Shown: positions 26,616 to 36,215, counted from the stretch's first letter. The stretch: DNA of 64,000 bases from an uncultured Saprospirales bacterium (GCA_937864265.1 CALMIR010000112.1:49989-113988), one strand, 5' to 3'. Numbers and translations are program-made. Notes: generated from the sequence alone by a model not told the origin.

Positions 26616-28065
26616 GATCAGCCAAAGCTGGACTTACGCTTCCGACGTGCAGCGGTTCTTCGCTGTTTATGCGGCAGCAATGCTGCTGACCTTATTTGTG
26701 GGTATAGCTGCAGAGTGGTATTTTCTGGCTGCAGTACCGGCTGTTTTGCTGCTGATTTTCCTGACGGTCGTTGATTTCAGGGCGGTCTTTTTTCTGATGT
26801 TGGCTTGTATCCCTTTGTCCACCGAACTGGTTTTGCCCAATGGTTTTGGCACGGATGTGCCCAGCGAGCCGCTTATGATTGGCCTGATGCTAGTGGGCAT
26901 ACTGTATGCGATCCGTTATGGACGAACCCTGCAAAGCAATTTTATTCAACATCCCATTACCCTATTGCTTTTTGTTCATTTGGCATGGATTGCTTTTAGC
27001 ACCTTTACTTCCAGTGAATTGATTATTTCGGTTAAGTTTTTGTTGGCTAAAATCTGGTATGTGGCCGCTTTTTTCTTTGTGGCCGGATTGATGCTAAAAA
27101 CCCCCAGGGATTTCAAACTTTTCTTTTGGGTCATTTTTATACCCTTGTTGTTTACCGTAGTGACCACTGTCATCCGGCATGCTGCCTTTGGTTTTTCGTT
27201 CAAAGATGTCTATCAGGTGCTGCATCCTTTTTACCGCAATCACGTGGCTTATGCCTCTATTATTGTGGTCTTTATGCCCTACGTATGGTTTTTGCGGCTC
27301 GAATACAACAAAGGAAGCTGGAAAAGAAATGCTATTTTTTGGAGCCTACCCATACTTTTATTGGCCGTACAGATGAGTTATACGCGAGCAGCTTATGTCG
27401 CTTTATTCATTGCCATTGGTGCTTATTTTATCATACGCCTGCGTTGGACCAAGTGGATACTCTTGCTGGCTGCGCTTGGCACGGTGCTAGGGCTTACCTT
27501 TATGGCCACCCAAAACCGCTACCTGGAGTATGCGCCCAATTTTGAAACGACCGTAAGCCATCAGGATTTCAATAACCTGATCACCGCGACCTACGAGATG
27601 GAAGACATTTCGACGATGGAGCGGTTGTACCGCTGGGTGGCGGGTTTTCAAATGAGTATCGAGAAACCACTTGTCGGCTTTGGCCCTGGCAACTTTTATA
27701 CCTTTTATAAATCCTATACCGTTACCAGTTTTCAAACCTATGTGAGCGACAACCCCGACCAATCGGGCATCCACAGCTACTATTTAATGACAATGGTTGA
27801 GCAAGGCGTGCCTGGGTTGTTGCTTTTTGTATTGTTGTTGGCCTATGCATTGCTCCACGGGGAACAACTTTATCACCAAACGCCCCAAGCCTCCGACAAA
27901 CGAATGGTGATGGCTGTGCTGCTTTCTTTAATCGTTATTGCCGCCCTATTGCTGATCAACGATTTGATTGAAACGGATAAGATCGGCTCTTTCTTTTTCC
28001 TGGCCTTGGCGCTTTTGGTCAACCTGGATATCAAACACCGCATGGCTCATGAAGCAGGAGACTAA
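26605..28065 (+). CDS. O-antigen ligase/polymerase family membrane protein
   Basis: The 486-residue protein has about twelve membrane helices and the Wzy_C/WaaL-type layout: helices FFAVYAAAMLLTLFVGIAAE and so on, the long periplasmic loop with MERLYRWVAGFQMSIEKPLV and FGPGNFYTFYKSY, then SGIHSYYLMTMVEQGVPGLL, whose H-S-x-Y and E-x-G-x-xG pattern is the ligase hallmark. It joins or polymerises surface polysaccharide on the periplasmic side. It overlaps both neighbours (11 bases with the Wzz-like gene, 17 with the methyltransferase gene). Confidence 0.87.
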   Translation: MLNRISQSWTYASDVQRFFAVYAAAMLLTLFVGIAAEWYFLAAVPAVLLLIFLTVVDFRAVFFLMLACIPLSTELVLPNGFGTDVPSEPLMIGLMLVGILYAIRYGRTLQSNFIQHPITLLLFVHLAWIAFSTFTSSELIISVKFLLAKIWYVAAFFFVAGLMLKTPRDFKLFFWVIFIPLLFTVVTTVIRHAAFGFSFKDVYQVLHPFYRNHVAYASIIVVFMPYVWFLRLEYNKGSWKRNAIFWSLPILLLAVQMSYTRAAYVALFIAIGAYFIIRLRWTKWILLLAALGTVLGLTFMATQNRYLEYAPNFETTVSHQDFNNLITATYEMEDISTMERLYRWVAGFQMSIEKPLVGFGPGNFYTFYKSYTVTSFQTYVSDNPDQSGIHSYYLMTMVEQGVPGLLLFVLLLAYALLHGEQLYHQTPQASDKRMVMAVLLSLIVIAALLLINDLIETDKIGSFFFLALALLVNLDIKHRMAHEAGD

Positions 28066-28957
28066 AGCGCGATGCGTTCATAATTTAAAAGAGATTGAAC
28101 GTTTAGTGGCAGCTAGCAAATGGCGGCGCTTGGCGAAAAACCCCTTGCGTTACCTCCGGGCGATGTGGTTTTCCAAAATCTGGTATCCCCTGAGTGGTAA
28201 AGGCAAATTAGCTACTGCCTCCACATTTTTTGGCGTAAGCATGCAAGTGCTTCTGCCCGCAGGCATGGATATATACCTGCTTGGTGCAAAAACGCACCTC
28301 TCAGAAATACGTCTGGCTCGTTGGCTCATTCAGCAATTATTGCCGAGCGATGCGTTTGTAGATGTTGGAGCACACTACGGCTTTTTTTCGCTGCTGGCGG
28401 CACAATTGGTTGGCGAAAATGGACAGGTATATGCCTTTGAAGCCTCGGCGAATAATTTTGAGTTTTTGCAGCAAAACACCCAGGCTATTCCCGCTGTACA
28501 AATCCGGCACTGTGCGGTGAGCGATCAAAGCGGATTGGCCTCTTTTTACGAATACCCCATCCTTTACTCCGAATACAACAGTTTGGAAAAAGCGACCTCC
28601 AGCCAACTTACTCCCCGCGAAATTGAGGTGGAAAGCATTTGCCTTGGAGATTTCCTCAATTCCCTTTCAACTCCTCCTCAAATAATAAAAATAGATGTAG
28701 AAGGCGCCGAACACCGTGTCATTGCAGGGATGACTGATTGGCTTTCGCGAAAAAGCCCCACTCGCCTCGTCATGGAATACCTCGCCCCCGAGCGCGGCAA
28801 TGAAGCACATCGCCAGGCATTAAACCAATTGTCAGCTCTTGGCTGGCAGGCACATATCATTTTGCCGGATGGTCAATTGGAAGCTTGCACGGAGGTAGAG
28901 GCATATTTTAAGCGGGAGGGCGTGGATTCTGATAATTTGGTATTCATGTGTCCATAG
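28049..28957 (+). CDS. FkbM family methyltransferase
   Basis: Starting from the ATG at 28049 gives 302 residues (MKQETKARCVHNLKEIERLV). The SAM-binding motif is FVDVGAHYGFFSLLAAQLVG, the second acidic strand VYAFEASANNFEFLQQN, and the FkbM signature IIKIDVEGAEHRVIAGM is clear. Such enzymes O-methylate sugars or small metabolites. Its place at the end of the export group suggests methylation of the surface polysaccharide. The frame is open upstream to 27968 but that part lies inside the ligase gene. Confidence 0.87.
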   Translation: MKQETKARCVHNLKEIERLVAASKWRRLAKNPLRYLRAMWFSKIWYPLSGKGKLATASTFFGVSMQVLLPAGMDIYLLGAKTHLSEIRLARWLIQQLLPSDAFVDVGAHYGFFSLLAAQLVGENGQVYAFEASANNFEFLQQNTQAIPAVQIRHCAVSDQSGLASFYEYPILYSEYNSLEKATSSQLTPREIEVESICLGDFLNSLSTPPQIIKIDVEGAEHRVIAGMTDWLSRKSPTRLVMEYLAPERGNEAHRQALNQLSALGWQAHIILPDGQLEACTEVEAYFKREGVDSDNLVFMCP

Positions 28958-28989
28958 ACTCGCCCTCCAAATGGCTGATGCTTGGTCTT

Positions 28990-29811
28990 TTATTTGACCT
29001 GGCTCATCATCATACTGTCGAACACCCTATCACCCAAATAAATTCTCATCCATACCATTGGCTTGGCATATTTCCCCACCCGATACCTCGTTTTAGGTTT
29101 TCGTGAGGACACAATTTTGGAAACTGTTTTGGTAATAACAGAAGTCGGTGACATGCCGCCGGGGTTACCATACATGTCTTTGGTTGCTTTGGCAACTTTA
29201 TTGGCCATGTGGGCATAAGCGGAATTGCCGGAATATTTCAGCACTGGTTCGTACAATACCTCTCCAAATTCGGTAGCAATCGCGCCTGGTTCCAATATAA
29301 CAACATTGACGTTGAAGGGCTTCAATTCCAAGCGCAAGCAATCGCTCCAGCCTTCAAGTGCGTGTTTGGTGGAATGGTACCATGCACCCATAGGCGTGTA
29401 CATTTTTCCACCCATGGAAGAAGTATTGATGATGGTACCGGACTTTGCCTTTCTCATATAAGGCAATACTTTCTGGGTGAGGTTGGCCAATCCAAATAGG
29501 TTGACTTCAAATTGCCTTCTGGCATCTTCGATTGGTATGTCTTCCACCGCGCCGTACAAACCGTATCCGGCATTGTTCCAAAGCACATCTATTTTGCCTT
29601 CTTTTCCGACAATGGTATCCACTACATGTTGCACATCGGTATCGTCTGAAACATCCATTTGGATGGGAAACCCTCCCAAATCCTTGATGTCTTGCATTTT
29701 TTCGATCCGGCGTGCGGCAGTGTACACCCGATGTCCCTCTTTGATGAGTTGGATGGCGGCGTCTTTGCCTATTCCTGAAGAAGCGCCAGTAATTAAAATA
29801 ACTTTACCCAT
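28990..29811 (-). CDS. short-chain dehydrogenase/reductase (SDR)
   Basis: The 273-residue protein is a classical SDR: cofactor loop TGASSGIG near the N-terminus, NNAGYG after the fourth strand, catalytic Ser in IINTSSMGGKMYTPMGAW and the Tyr-x-x-x-Lys of WYHSTKHALEGW. The basic ARR at the end of the second strand suggests NADP preference. It oxidises or reduces an alcohol/ketone of unknown identity. On the reverse strand it lies 103 bases downstream of the AraC regulator gene, an arrangement that suggests control by that regulator. It could also belong functionally to the lipid genes that follow on the other strand. Confidence 0.88.
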   Translation of the reverse strand: MGKVILITGASSGIGKDAAIQLIKEGHRVYTAARRIEKMQDIKDLGGFPIQMDVSDDTDVQHVVDTIVGKEGKIDVLWNNAGYGLYGAVEDIPIEDARRQFEVNLFGLANLTQKVLPYMRKAKSGTIINTSSMGGKMYTPMGAWYHSTKHALEGWSDCLRLELKPFNVNVVILEPGAIATEFGEVLYEPVLKYSGNSAYAHMANKVAKATKDMYGNPGGMSPTSVITKTVSKIVSSRKPKTRYRVGKYAKPMVWMRIYLGDRVFDSMMMSQVK

Positions 29812-29914
29812 TTTTTAAATGCTTTTTTTTGCCCTACAAAGATGATTCCAATACGCGAAACAGAAAAACACATAAAAAGGAAAGACTAACACAAATTGCA
29901 GGGTATAGGCCGTT

Positions 29915-30823
29915 TCAGTTCAATTCCCGGTATTCGCTAGGCGTCAGTCCCGTTTTGCTTCTAAACAGACGACTGAAATAATGCGGGTAATTAAAACCCA
30001 GGGTGTAAGCAATGCCGCTAACAGAGTCGGAAGAAGTCAGCAATAGTGTTTTTGCTTTTTCCACTACGAAGGCATTAATATAATCCTTCAAGCCCAAGCC
30101 AGTTTCCTTCTTCATAAGGTCACTCAGATAATGGGAAGAAAGATGTACTTTCTCGGCAAAATAGACTCCGGAAGGCATACCCGAGTTTAAAAAACCAGCA
30201 GCGTCGTAATATTCCTTCAGCAGCGTTTCCACTTGTGACACCACATCGCTGTTCGCCGCTTTCCGGGTATTGAATTGCCTTTCGTAATAGCGCCATGCAT
30301 AACTCAGCAGCAGTTCCAACCCTGCAACGATCACCCGATTGCTATGATTGTCGATCCTTTCCAGCACTTCTTCCTGTATCTTATCCACAATATCGGTAAT
30401 GGTTTGCTGTTCTTTTTTTGAAAGGTGCAGTGCTTCATGCACATCATAAGAAAAGAAGCTGTACTTGTCCATTTCTGCTCCAAGCGTCGTATGTCGGATC
30501 AGATCGGGATGAAAAAACAGCATCCAACCCTGTATCTCATTCAGTTTTTGCTCCTTGGTGGAAGATACGACCTGATTGGGTGCGGTAAACATCATCACTC
30601 CTTCATCAAAATCATAGCTGTTGCGGCCATATTGTATCCCGCAGCTCTTATCTTTGAGGGCAATGGTGTACAGTTCAGAGGTGTATCTGATACCTATCTG
30701 TTCTGGCCCGATCGCCCATTTGGATACATCCACAATATGAATCAAAGGGTGGGTGGGTTTGCCAAATCCGGACTGCTCGCACAATTGGCTGATGGATTTT
30801 ATTCTAATGATGGTGTCTTTCAT
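29915..30823 (-). CDS. AraC family transcriptional regulator
   Basis: The ATG at 30821-30823 (302 residues, MKDTIIRIKSISQLCEQSGF) is preferred to one seven codons upstream. The N-terminal half is a cupin-like sensing domain (QYGRNSYDFDEGVMMFTAPN). The C-terminal half carries two helix-turn-helix motifs: KVHLSSHYLSDLMKKETGLG and SVSGIAYTLGFNYPHYFSRL, followed by FRSKTGLTPSEYREL, the AraC signature. It probably controls the neighbouring SDR gene. A TAATTTG element about 30 bases upstream of the start resembles a -7 box. Confidence 0.9.
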   Translation of the reverse strand: MKDTIIRIKSISQLCEQSGFGKPTHPLIHIVDVSKWAIGPEQIGIRYTSELYTIALKDKSCGIQYGRNSYDFDEGVMMFTAPNQVVSSTKEQKLNEIQGWMLFFHPDLIRHTTLGAEMDKYSFFSYDVHEALHLSKKEQQTITDIVDKIQEEVLERIDNHSNRVIVAGLELLLSYAWRYYERQFNTRKAANSDVVSQVETLLKEYYDAAGFLNSGMPSGVYFAEKVHLSSHYLSDLMKKETGLGLKDYINAFVVEKAKTLLLTSSDSVSGIAYTLGFNYPHYFSRLFRSKTGLTPSEYRELN

Positions 30824-31159
30824 GGCTCGATCTGTTTGCAACACTCAAGAAATATACAAATTACGCCACTCTTGCTGACATGGACTAACACTTTTTGGGG
30901 TAGATTGAACACGAAAAGGGGGACATTAAGCGGATAACTTGGCTGCATTTAAAGCCTTGTACCCGACGCTTCTGAAATGAAGTAGCACAAACAACGGATA
31001 AATTTTTATCTTGCGCGGCGAAATTCATGAGAAGGCGGCCAAAATGGTAAGTTTCATCCAATTTGTGCCTGGTAAGGGCAGAAATTTTCACCGATGAGGT
31101 ACAAGCATTGGCTTAATGCTCCTGAAAATAAGCATCTTTCTACTTTAAGTTAAAGTTCC
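30824..31159. other. intergenic region between divergent AraC and desaturase genes
   Basis: This 336-base gap holds the promoters of two divergent genes. TACTTTAA close to the desaturase start and TAATTTG on the reverse strand near 30860 resemble -7 boxes. An open reverse frame at 30885-31091 has no recognisable motif and is not called. Confidence 0.4.
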
Positions 31160-32224
31160 ATGGAAAATTCTTATTCCCCGATGCAGGATCAAAGGGAATT
31201 TAAGGAAGTATTGTTCGAACGTTTAAACAATTTCTTTAAGGACAATCAACTTTCTAGAAAAGCCAACTGGGAGATGAAACTCAAAGTCAGCTTGGCGCTA
31301 TTATGGTGGCTCGGCGGCTACCTGTTGCTCTTTATTTTGGAGCTAAACTATGGACAATTTTTTCTCCTGTATATTTTCATGGGCTTGGGGCAGATATTTA
31401 TGTTCTTAAACATCGCCCACGATGCCAATCACAACGCGATTTCCCACAAGCGAGTGGTGAATCAAACCCTGAGTTACGTGCTGGATGCTTGCGGAATCAG
31501 TTCTTATATGTGGCGAGTCATGCACAACAAAGGACACCATTCCGTGATGAATATTCACGGTGAGGATGAAGGTATATTCGCCCACGGCATTTTCCGCTTT
31601 AGCCCCTTCGCTCCCTGGAAAAAAATGCATCGCTACCAGCACATCTATGTCTTTTTCATGTACTGGATTACAACTATGGATTTTCTGTTCGTCAAAGACC
31701 TGGAATACCTTTTGTTTAAAAACAACAAGCATGTACAAGAGACTAAAATCCCTACCCGTGAGTATGTGATCATCATAGGCAGCAAGATTTTTTATCTTTT
31801 TTATATGATTGCACTACCTGTATTCATCCTGGGGTTCTCCGTTTGGCAGGTACTTTTGGTATTTGTGGTCACCCATTTCATCATGGGAATGATAGCAGCC
31901 TGGATCATTCAAATCGCTCATTTACTCGATATCAATCAATTCCCTCAAACCAAAGATGAGTATGACTTTGTGGATCATATTTTTGCCACCACCACCGATT
32001 ATGCCACTCGCAGCCGCATCGCAAATGTGATCTGTGGGGGATTGAATCATCATGTGGTGCACCATCTTTTTCCGCATGTAGCACATACGCATTACCCGCC
32101 ACTAACCAAAATCGTCAAAGAAACAGCAGTGGAGTTTGGAGTGAACTATCGGGAAAACCCGACGATGTATCAAGCTGTCACCCACCACTTGAAGCTGCTG
32201 AAAAAACTAGGAGAGCCTGTATAA
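31160..32224 (+). CDS. membrane fatty acid desaturase
   Basis: The 354-residue protein has the three histidine boxes of membrane di-iron desaturases: HDANH (H87-H91), HNKGHH (H122-H127) and NHHVVHHLFP (H297-H302). Paired hydrophobic helices lie between them (FFLLYIFMGLGQIFMFLNIA, IFYLFYMIALPVFILGF). The enzyme introduces a double bond, or in some relatives a hydroxyl or triple bond, into a fatty acyl chain using O2 and an electron donor. The last box with Q/H-H-x-x-HH resembles front-end or acyl-lipid desaturases. The downstream acyl-AMP ligase/carrier/reductase gene, 125 bases away, suggests the acyl chain may be a carrier-bound intermediate. Confidence 0.9.
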   Translation: MENSYSPMQDQREFKEVLFERLNNFFKDNQLSRKANWEMKLKVSLALLWWLGGYLLLFILELNYGQFFLLYIFMGLGQIFMFLNIAHDANHNAISHKRVVNQTLSYVLDACGISSYMWRVMHNKGHHSVMNIHGEDEGIFAHGIFRFSPFAPWKKMHRYQHIYVFFMYWITTMDFLFVKDLEYLLFKNNKHVQETKIPTREYVIIIGSKIFYLFYMIALPVFILGFSVWQVLLVFVVTHFIMGMIAAWIIQIAHLLDINQFPQTKDEYDFVDHIFATTTDYATRSRIANVICGGLNHHVVHHLFPHVAHTHYPPLTKIVKETAVEFGVNYRENPTMYQAVTHHLKLLKKLGEPV

Positions 32225-32259
32225 ACGCCTTACAGTCTCTTAATAAATTGTCTTTTAAC

Positions 32260-32284
32260 AGGTGTGAGTCCGAGATTCACCCCT
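32260..32284. repeat. REP-like palindrome, diverged copy
   Basis: AGGTGTGA (32260-32267) and TCACCCCT (32277-32284) pair at 7 of 8 positions, followed by AATACTT. The order GGYGTGAG..C...TCAC matches the element at 63704-63743, but the outer AGTGTC arm is lost on the left. Confidence 0.4.
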
Positions 32285-32349
32285 AATACTTATTTGAAAA
32301 CAGCCCAAAAACCTAATTAACTAACAACCATCAGCTTTAAACAAGTCCA

Positions 32350-35300
32350 ATGAGTTCTATCATCAAAAGATTTAATGAATGGGTTGATCAACACCCGGAA
32401 AAGCGACTATTTGCATTTTTGGATATTAATGGGGATATCAAAGAAGATTATACTTATCAGGAATTTGAAGACAGATCCCGATTAATTGCCTGGCATCTGG
32501 TAAATGAGTATCAATTTAAGAAAAACGATCGCATATTGTTGGCTTACCCGCCAGGTATAGAAATGATCTGTGCCTTTTTTGCCTGCGTGCGCAGCGGCAT
32601 TATTCCAGTGCCTACCTACCCTCCGAGTAGTGTAGGTTACCAGTCGTCTATTTCCAAGATGGATTTCATCGCTGTGGACGCTGATGCGGCAGGTGTTCTA
32701 ACCAGCCAAGATTACTACTGGTCGATGAAGTTAAATCTGAGTCGGAACAATATTCTGGAAAAGAATCGGCTCTCCAAGATCACTTGGGTCAACACTAGTG
32801 AAATTTCGGGGTTAACCGTACCCGATATGCCGGAATGCAAAGCCGATATCCTGTTTTTGCAATATACTTCCGGCTCCACCAGTAGCCCTAAAGGGGTGAT
32901 GGTTTCGCATGAAAACATCATCTATAACGGCGATACCGTTATCGACCACCTTCCTATTACTGGGGTTTCCTGGCTGCCGCAATACCACGATATGGGTCTG
33001 ATCGGCTATTATTTGTTTATGGCCATCAAGGGCGGCACCAACTACGGATTTTCCCCTATTGACTTTATTCGCAGGCCAGCACTATGGCTGGAAACAATCA
33101 GCAAATACCAGGGCACCGCTTCGTCGGCTCCCAATTTTGCCTACGCCTATTGCCTCGAAGCGGGCCGTATCCCTGACGAAACGCTGAACACGCTGGATTT
33201 AAGCTCCCTGCGCTCTTTAATGACCGCAGCTGAACCAGTGGACGTGGTTACCTATCAAAAATTCCTCCAGTTCTTTAAGCCCTATGGGCTTGATCCACAA
33301 TACTTCTTTGCCGCTTACGGTTTGGCAGAAAATACGTTGGCCTTATCCAATCACGGCCGAAGCTTTATTTCCGTCAATCGGGAAAACCTTTTGCAGCATC
33401 GTCTGTCCTTTGCCGATCCGAGCCAAAATGGCCATTCCACATCTGCCATCATGAGCTGCGGCAAGCCTTTGGGCGAACACAAAGTGCGAATCGTTGACCC
33501 TGAAAGCCGAAAGGATCTCGGGGCAGATGCTATCGGTGAGATATGGGTGGCTGGCCCATCCAAATGCCTGGGTTATTGGAATAAGCCAGAATTGACAAAA
33601 GAAACTTTTGAGGCTCAGATACAGGATGATCCATCTGAGCTAAAATTCTTGAGAACAGGCGATCTGGGTTTGCTGCATGAAGATGAGGTTTATGTGTGTG
33701 GCCGCCTAAAGGATATGATCATTATCCGCGGGCTTAACTATTACCCCCAGGATGTCGAGAAGATCGTAGAACAAACCAGCCGGGAGATCAGAGAGGGCTA
33801 CGTAGCAGCTTTCGGAATGACGGACAAGGGCGAAGAACACCTAATTGTTGTAGCTGGTATAAAAAGCAAAAGCAAAGTCCCGGATCCTCATAAAATATCC
33901 GAGGATATCCGGAAGAAGCTCAATATTCTACCACATACCATCACTTTTGTACCCAACAAAAATATTCCAAGAACCTCTTCCGGCAAGATCATGCGGCGAA
34001 AGGCCAAACAATTATGGTTGGAGGGCGGCCTGCCAGTAATTGAAAACTATGCAATGCTCCATGAATGCGCAGCTCAATCTAATGGACACGAGGCTTCGCC
34101 CTTTGACAAGATCAAGCACAAATATGGCTTTACGGGTGGGGAGACTTTCTCCCTGGTATCTGCACTAGACTCTCTGGATTTGGTCATATTGCTCAACGAT
34201 TTGAAGGATCTGCTCAAAGACAACGGTGCGGTCAAAATGGCCAAAGAGATTGATACTCGGTTATTGCAGGAGATTAGCGTATCCGAGTTTTTCGACCTGA
34301 TCGAGCAGTTCAGCACTTCTTCGGTTGTAGCTATCCATCGGCTAAAAAACATCATTGAGCGACTCCAAAAGGAACACAAGCATTATGAGCAGAAGCAAAT
34401 GCTCCGGGATGTCAAGCTCAATTTCCAGCCTCAGGCCATCGCTTCGCCTTATACACCTACTAAGACTTCCAAGATAATGCTCACAGGGGGTACCGGCTTT
34501 TTGGGGCCTTTTATTTTGAAAAGCCTGCTGGAACATACCTCCGACGACATTTATGTGTTGGTGCGAGGAGAAAACGACACACAGTGTAAAGAGCGATTGG
34601 TGGAGGGACTGCAATTGGCAGGAATATACGACTCTTGTGCCGATGCCTTTGAAGATCGTGTAATCGCTGTGCGCGGCGATATGAGCAAAGCGCGGCTTGG
34701 GCTGAGCGAAGAAAATTGGAAATGGTTGAGCGAAAACATCCACACCATATACAACAATGGTGCATTGGTGAATTACCTCTTCAATTACGAGAAAATGAAG
34801 GGTACCAATATTTTGGGCACCAATGAAATCATCAAATTCGCTCTGGCAGGTAACCCAAAAATCCTAAACCACGTTTCTACGACCTTCATCTTCGGTTGGG
34901 CCGTGAAAGATGTGCTCTATGAGACTGATACGAATGAGTCACTGGATCTGCTCGATTTTGGCTATAGCCAAACCAAGTGGGTGTCAGAAGAAATCGTTAA
35001 GGACGCCATGAAGCACGGTTTGCAAGCCAGAATATTCCGACCGGCCCTGATTACGCCCTCTGTACACGGAGGCGGTAACAATTTCGATATTTCCATTCGC
35101 TTGTTGGCCTTTATGATCAATCACGGGATCGGCGTGGATACCAATAACCAGGTCAGCTTTACACCGGTTGATGTGGTGGCCAATAACATCGTGGCCATTT
35201 CGGCTTCACCTGATACGATCAATAGAACCTTCCACATCGTACGCGATCGGTACAATAATATGATGGACATCACCAATATCATTTCCAAATTGACGGGTCA

Positions 35301-35574
35301 GCGGTTTAACAATTTGAAACTCCCGGACTTTGTGCCACAAATCGTTGAACGTTGTACAAAGGACGATCTGCTGTTCCCGCTATTGGACTTCCTGATTCGG
35401 TCGGTGGACAATATTTCGGCGATGGAACTGAAGCTGTACAGCAACCAAGATTACCAAAACGCCAGGAATTGCTCTAAAATCGGTATGCAGGATCCTTCGC
35501 TGGAAGAAACGGTGAAAGGTATGATCCTGTTTATGCAGCGCAAAGGAATTATCAACGTGAGCTTAACGGTCTGA
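32350..35574 (+). CDS. fatty acyl-AMP ligase, acyl carrier and thioester reductase fusion
   Basis: The 1074-residue protein combines three domains. Residues 1-560 are an adenylating enzyme: TSGSTSSPKG (173-182), WLPQYHDMGLIG (from 208, the hallmark of fatty acyl-AMP ligases), AAYGLAENTLALS, RTGDLG and the C-terminal lysine region PRTSSGKIMRRKAK. Around residue 608 the DSL of SALDSLDLVILL is the phosphopantetheine site of a carrier domain. From about 707 a thioester reductase follows, with NADPH loop LTGGTGFLGPFIL and the catalytic Y872/K876 of GYSQTKWVSEE. A chain would be activated, loaded and released reductively as an aldehyde or alcohol, the same plan as carboxylic acid reductases. The upstream desaturase may supply the unsaturation. 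Confidence 0.87.
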   Translation: MSSIIKRFNEWVDQHPEKRLFAFLDINGDIKEDYTYQEFEDRSRLIAWHLVNEYQFKKNDRILLAYPPGIEMICAFFACVRSGIIPVPTYPPSSVGYQSSISKMDFIAVDADAAGVLTSQDYYWSMKLNLSRNNILEKNRLSKITWVNTSEISGLTVPDMPECKADILFLQYTSGSTSSPKGVMVSHENIIYNGDTVIDHLPITGVSWLPQYHDMGLIGYYLFMAIKGGTNYGFSPIDFIRRPALWLETISKYQGTASSAPNFAYAYCLEAGRIPDETLNTLDLSSLRSLMTAAEPVDVVTYQKFLQFFKPYGLDPQYFFAAYGLAENTLALSNHGRSFISVNRENLLQHRLSFADPSQNGHSTSAIMSCGKPLGEHKVRIVDPESRKDLGADAIGEIWVAGPSKCLGYWNKPELTKETFEAQIQDDPSELKFLRTGDLGLLHEDEVYVCGRLKDMIIIRGLNYYPQDVEKIVEQTSREIREGYVAAFGMTDKGEEHLIVVAGIKSKSKVPDPHKISEDIRKKLNILPHTITFVPNKNIPRTSSGKIMRRKAKQLWLEGGLPVIENYAMLHECAAQSNGHEASPFDKIKHKYGFTGGETFSLVSALDSLDLVILLNDLKDLLKDNGAVKMAKEIDTRLLQEISVSEFFDLIEQFSTSSVVAIHRLKNIIERLQKEHKHYEQKQMLRDVKLNFQPQAIASPYTPTKTSKIMLTGGTGFLGPFILKSLLEHTSDDIYVLVRGENDTQCKERLVEGLQLAGIYDSCADAFEDRVIAVRGDMSKARLGLSEENWKWLSENIHTIYNNGALVNYLFNYEKMKGTNILGTNEIIKFALAGNPKILNHVSTTFIFGWAVKDVLYETDTNESLDLLDFGYSQTKWVSEEIVKDAMKHGLQARIFRPALITPSVHGGGNNFDISIRLLAFMINHGIGVDTNNQVSFTPVDVVANNIVAISASPDTINRTFHIVRDRYNNMMDITNIISKLTGQRFNNLKLPDFVPQIVERCTKDDLLFPLLDFLIRSVDNISAMELKLYSNQDYQNARNCSKIGMQDPSLEETVKGMILFMQRKGIINVSLTV

Positions 35575-35756
35575 TTGTTTTAGGTGCGGTTCAAAGCGGG
35601 CACTGATCTTGTTGGCTTCATTAATATCTGACTTCAATTTAGTGTAACTACGCTTTCACTAACACGACCTTTGTTCTTGAGAACACCTATTGTAAAACCG
35701 TTTGACTAGCTGACTTTTTACCAATTTGTGCTTATTAATCAGGGTGCTATTATTAC

Positions 35757-35797
35757 CAAAATGCCAAAATTTCATTGTTGAATATTTTGGCATTTTG
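35757..35797. terminator. perfect 14-bp hairpin between convergent genes
   Basis: CAAAATGCCAAAAT (35757-35770) and ATTTTGGCATTTTG (35784-35797) are exact reverse complements around a 13-base loop. It lies between the ends of the ligase-reductase gene and the HipA-N-like gene, so it may end transcription from both sides. The stem is rich in A and T and there is no long T-run. Confidence 0.6.
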
Positions 35798-35813
35798 ATG
35801 ATGAAGTATGGAT

Positions 35814-36203
35814 TTATACCACGCGAAGATGAAACGGATTAGCAATGGAAACCTTTCCAAACCGTTCTAACATCTTAGCTTCATTTTGTGCATCAATTTT
35901 TTCGTCTTTAATAATCTTCTTTACCTTCGGCTGCCCTAAACCTGGAATCCGATGGGCAAAAAAAGGATACAATTCGTCCGAACAATAATCCCTTTCAACA
36001 TCTGGAAAATCTATAAGTGGTTTGATCTGATCTTGCTTTTTAAATTCTTCCGAATACTTAAAAGTCCAGATTCCACCGTGTAAGCTTAAAGTTCCGACCT
36101 TTAAATCTTTGTAAGTCAGATGGAAATCAACATCATATTCCTGAGGGGCAATAATATTTTCTTGCCCTTCTGACTTCCACAAGCGGATGAGTTTTGAAAT
36201 CAT
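35814..36203 (-). CDS. HipA N-terminal-like (HipS-type) small protein
   Basis: The 129-residue protein resembles the N-terminal subdomain that is fused to the kinase in classical HipA: a strand pair with YKDLKVGTLSLHGGIWTFKY, then FPDVERDYCSDELYPFFAHR and IPGLGQPKVKKIIKDE, equivalent to the VG.L...G...F.Y and PFF..R.PG pattern. In HipBST systems this subdomain is a free protein, HipS, which acts as antitoxin for the kinase. Here it follows the kinase gene by 12 bases on the reverse strand, reversed from hipS-hipT order. The DNA is AT-rich compared with the flanking genes, indicating transfer. Confidence 0.72.
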   Translation of the reverse strand: MISKLIRLWKSEGQENIIAPQEYDVDFHLTYKDLKVGTLSLHGGIWTFKYSEEFKKQDQIKPLIDFPDVERDYCSDELYPFFAHRIPGLGQPKVKKIIKDEKIDAQNEAKMLERFGKVSIANPFHLRVV

Positions 36204-36215
36204 AGCAGGCGTGAT

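Noticed and set aside
30885..31091. Reverse 68-residue open frame between the AraC and desaturase genes
   Set aside because: No recognisable pattern; the gap is better explained as divergent promoter DNA.
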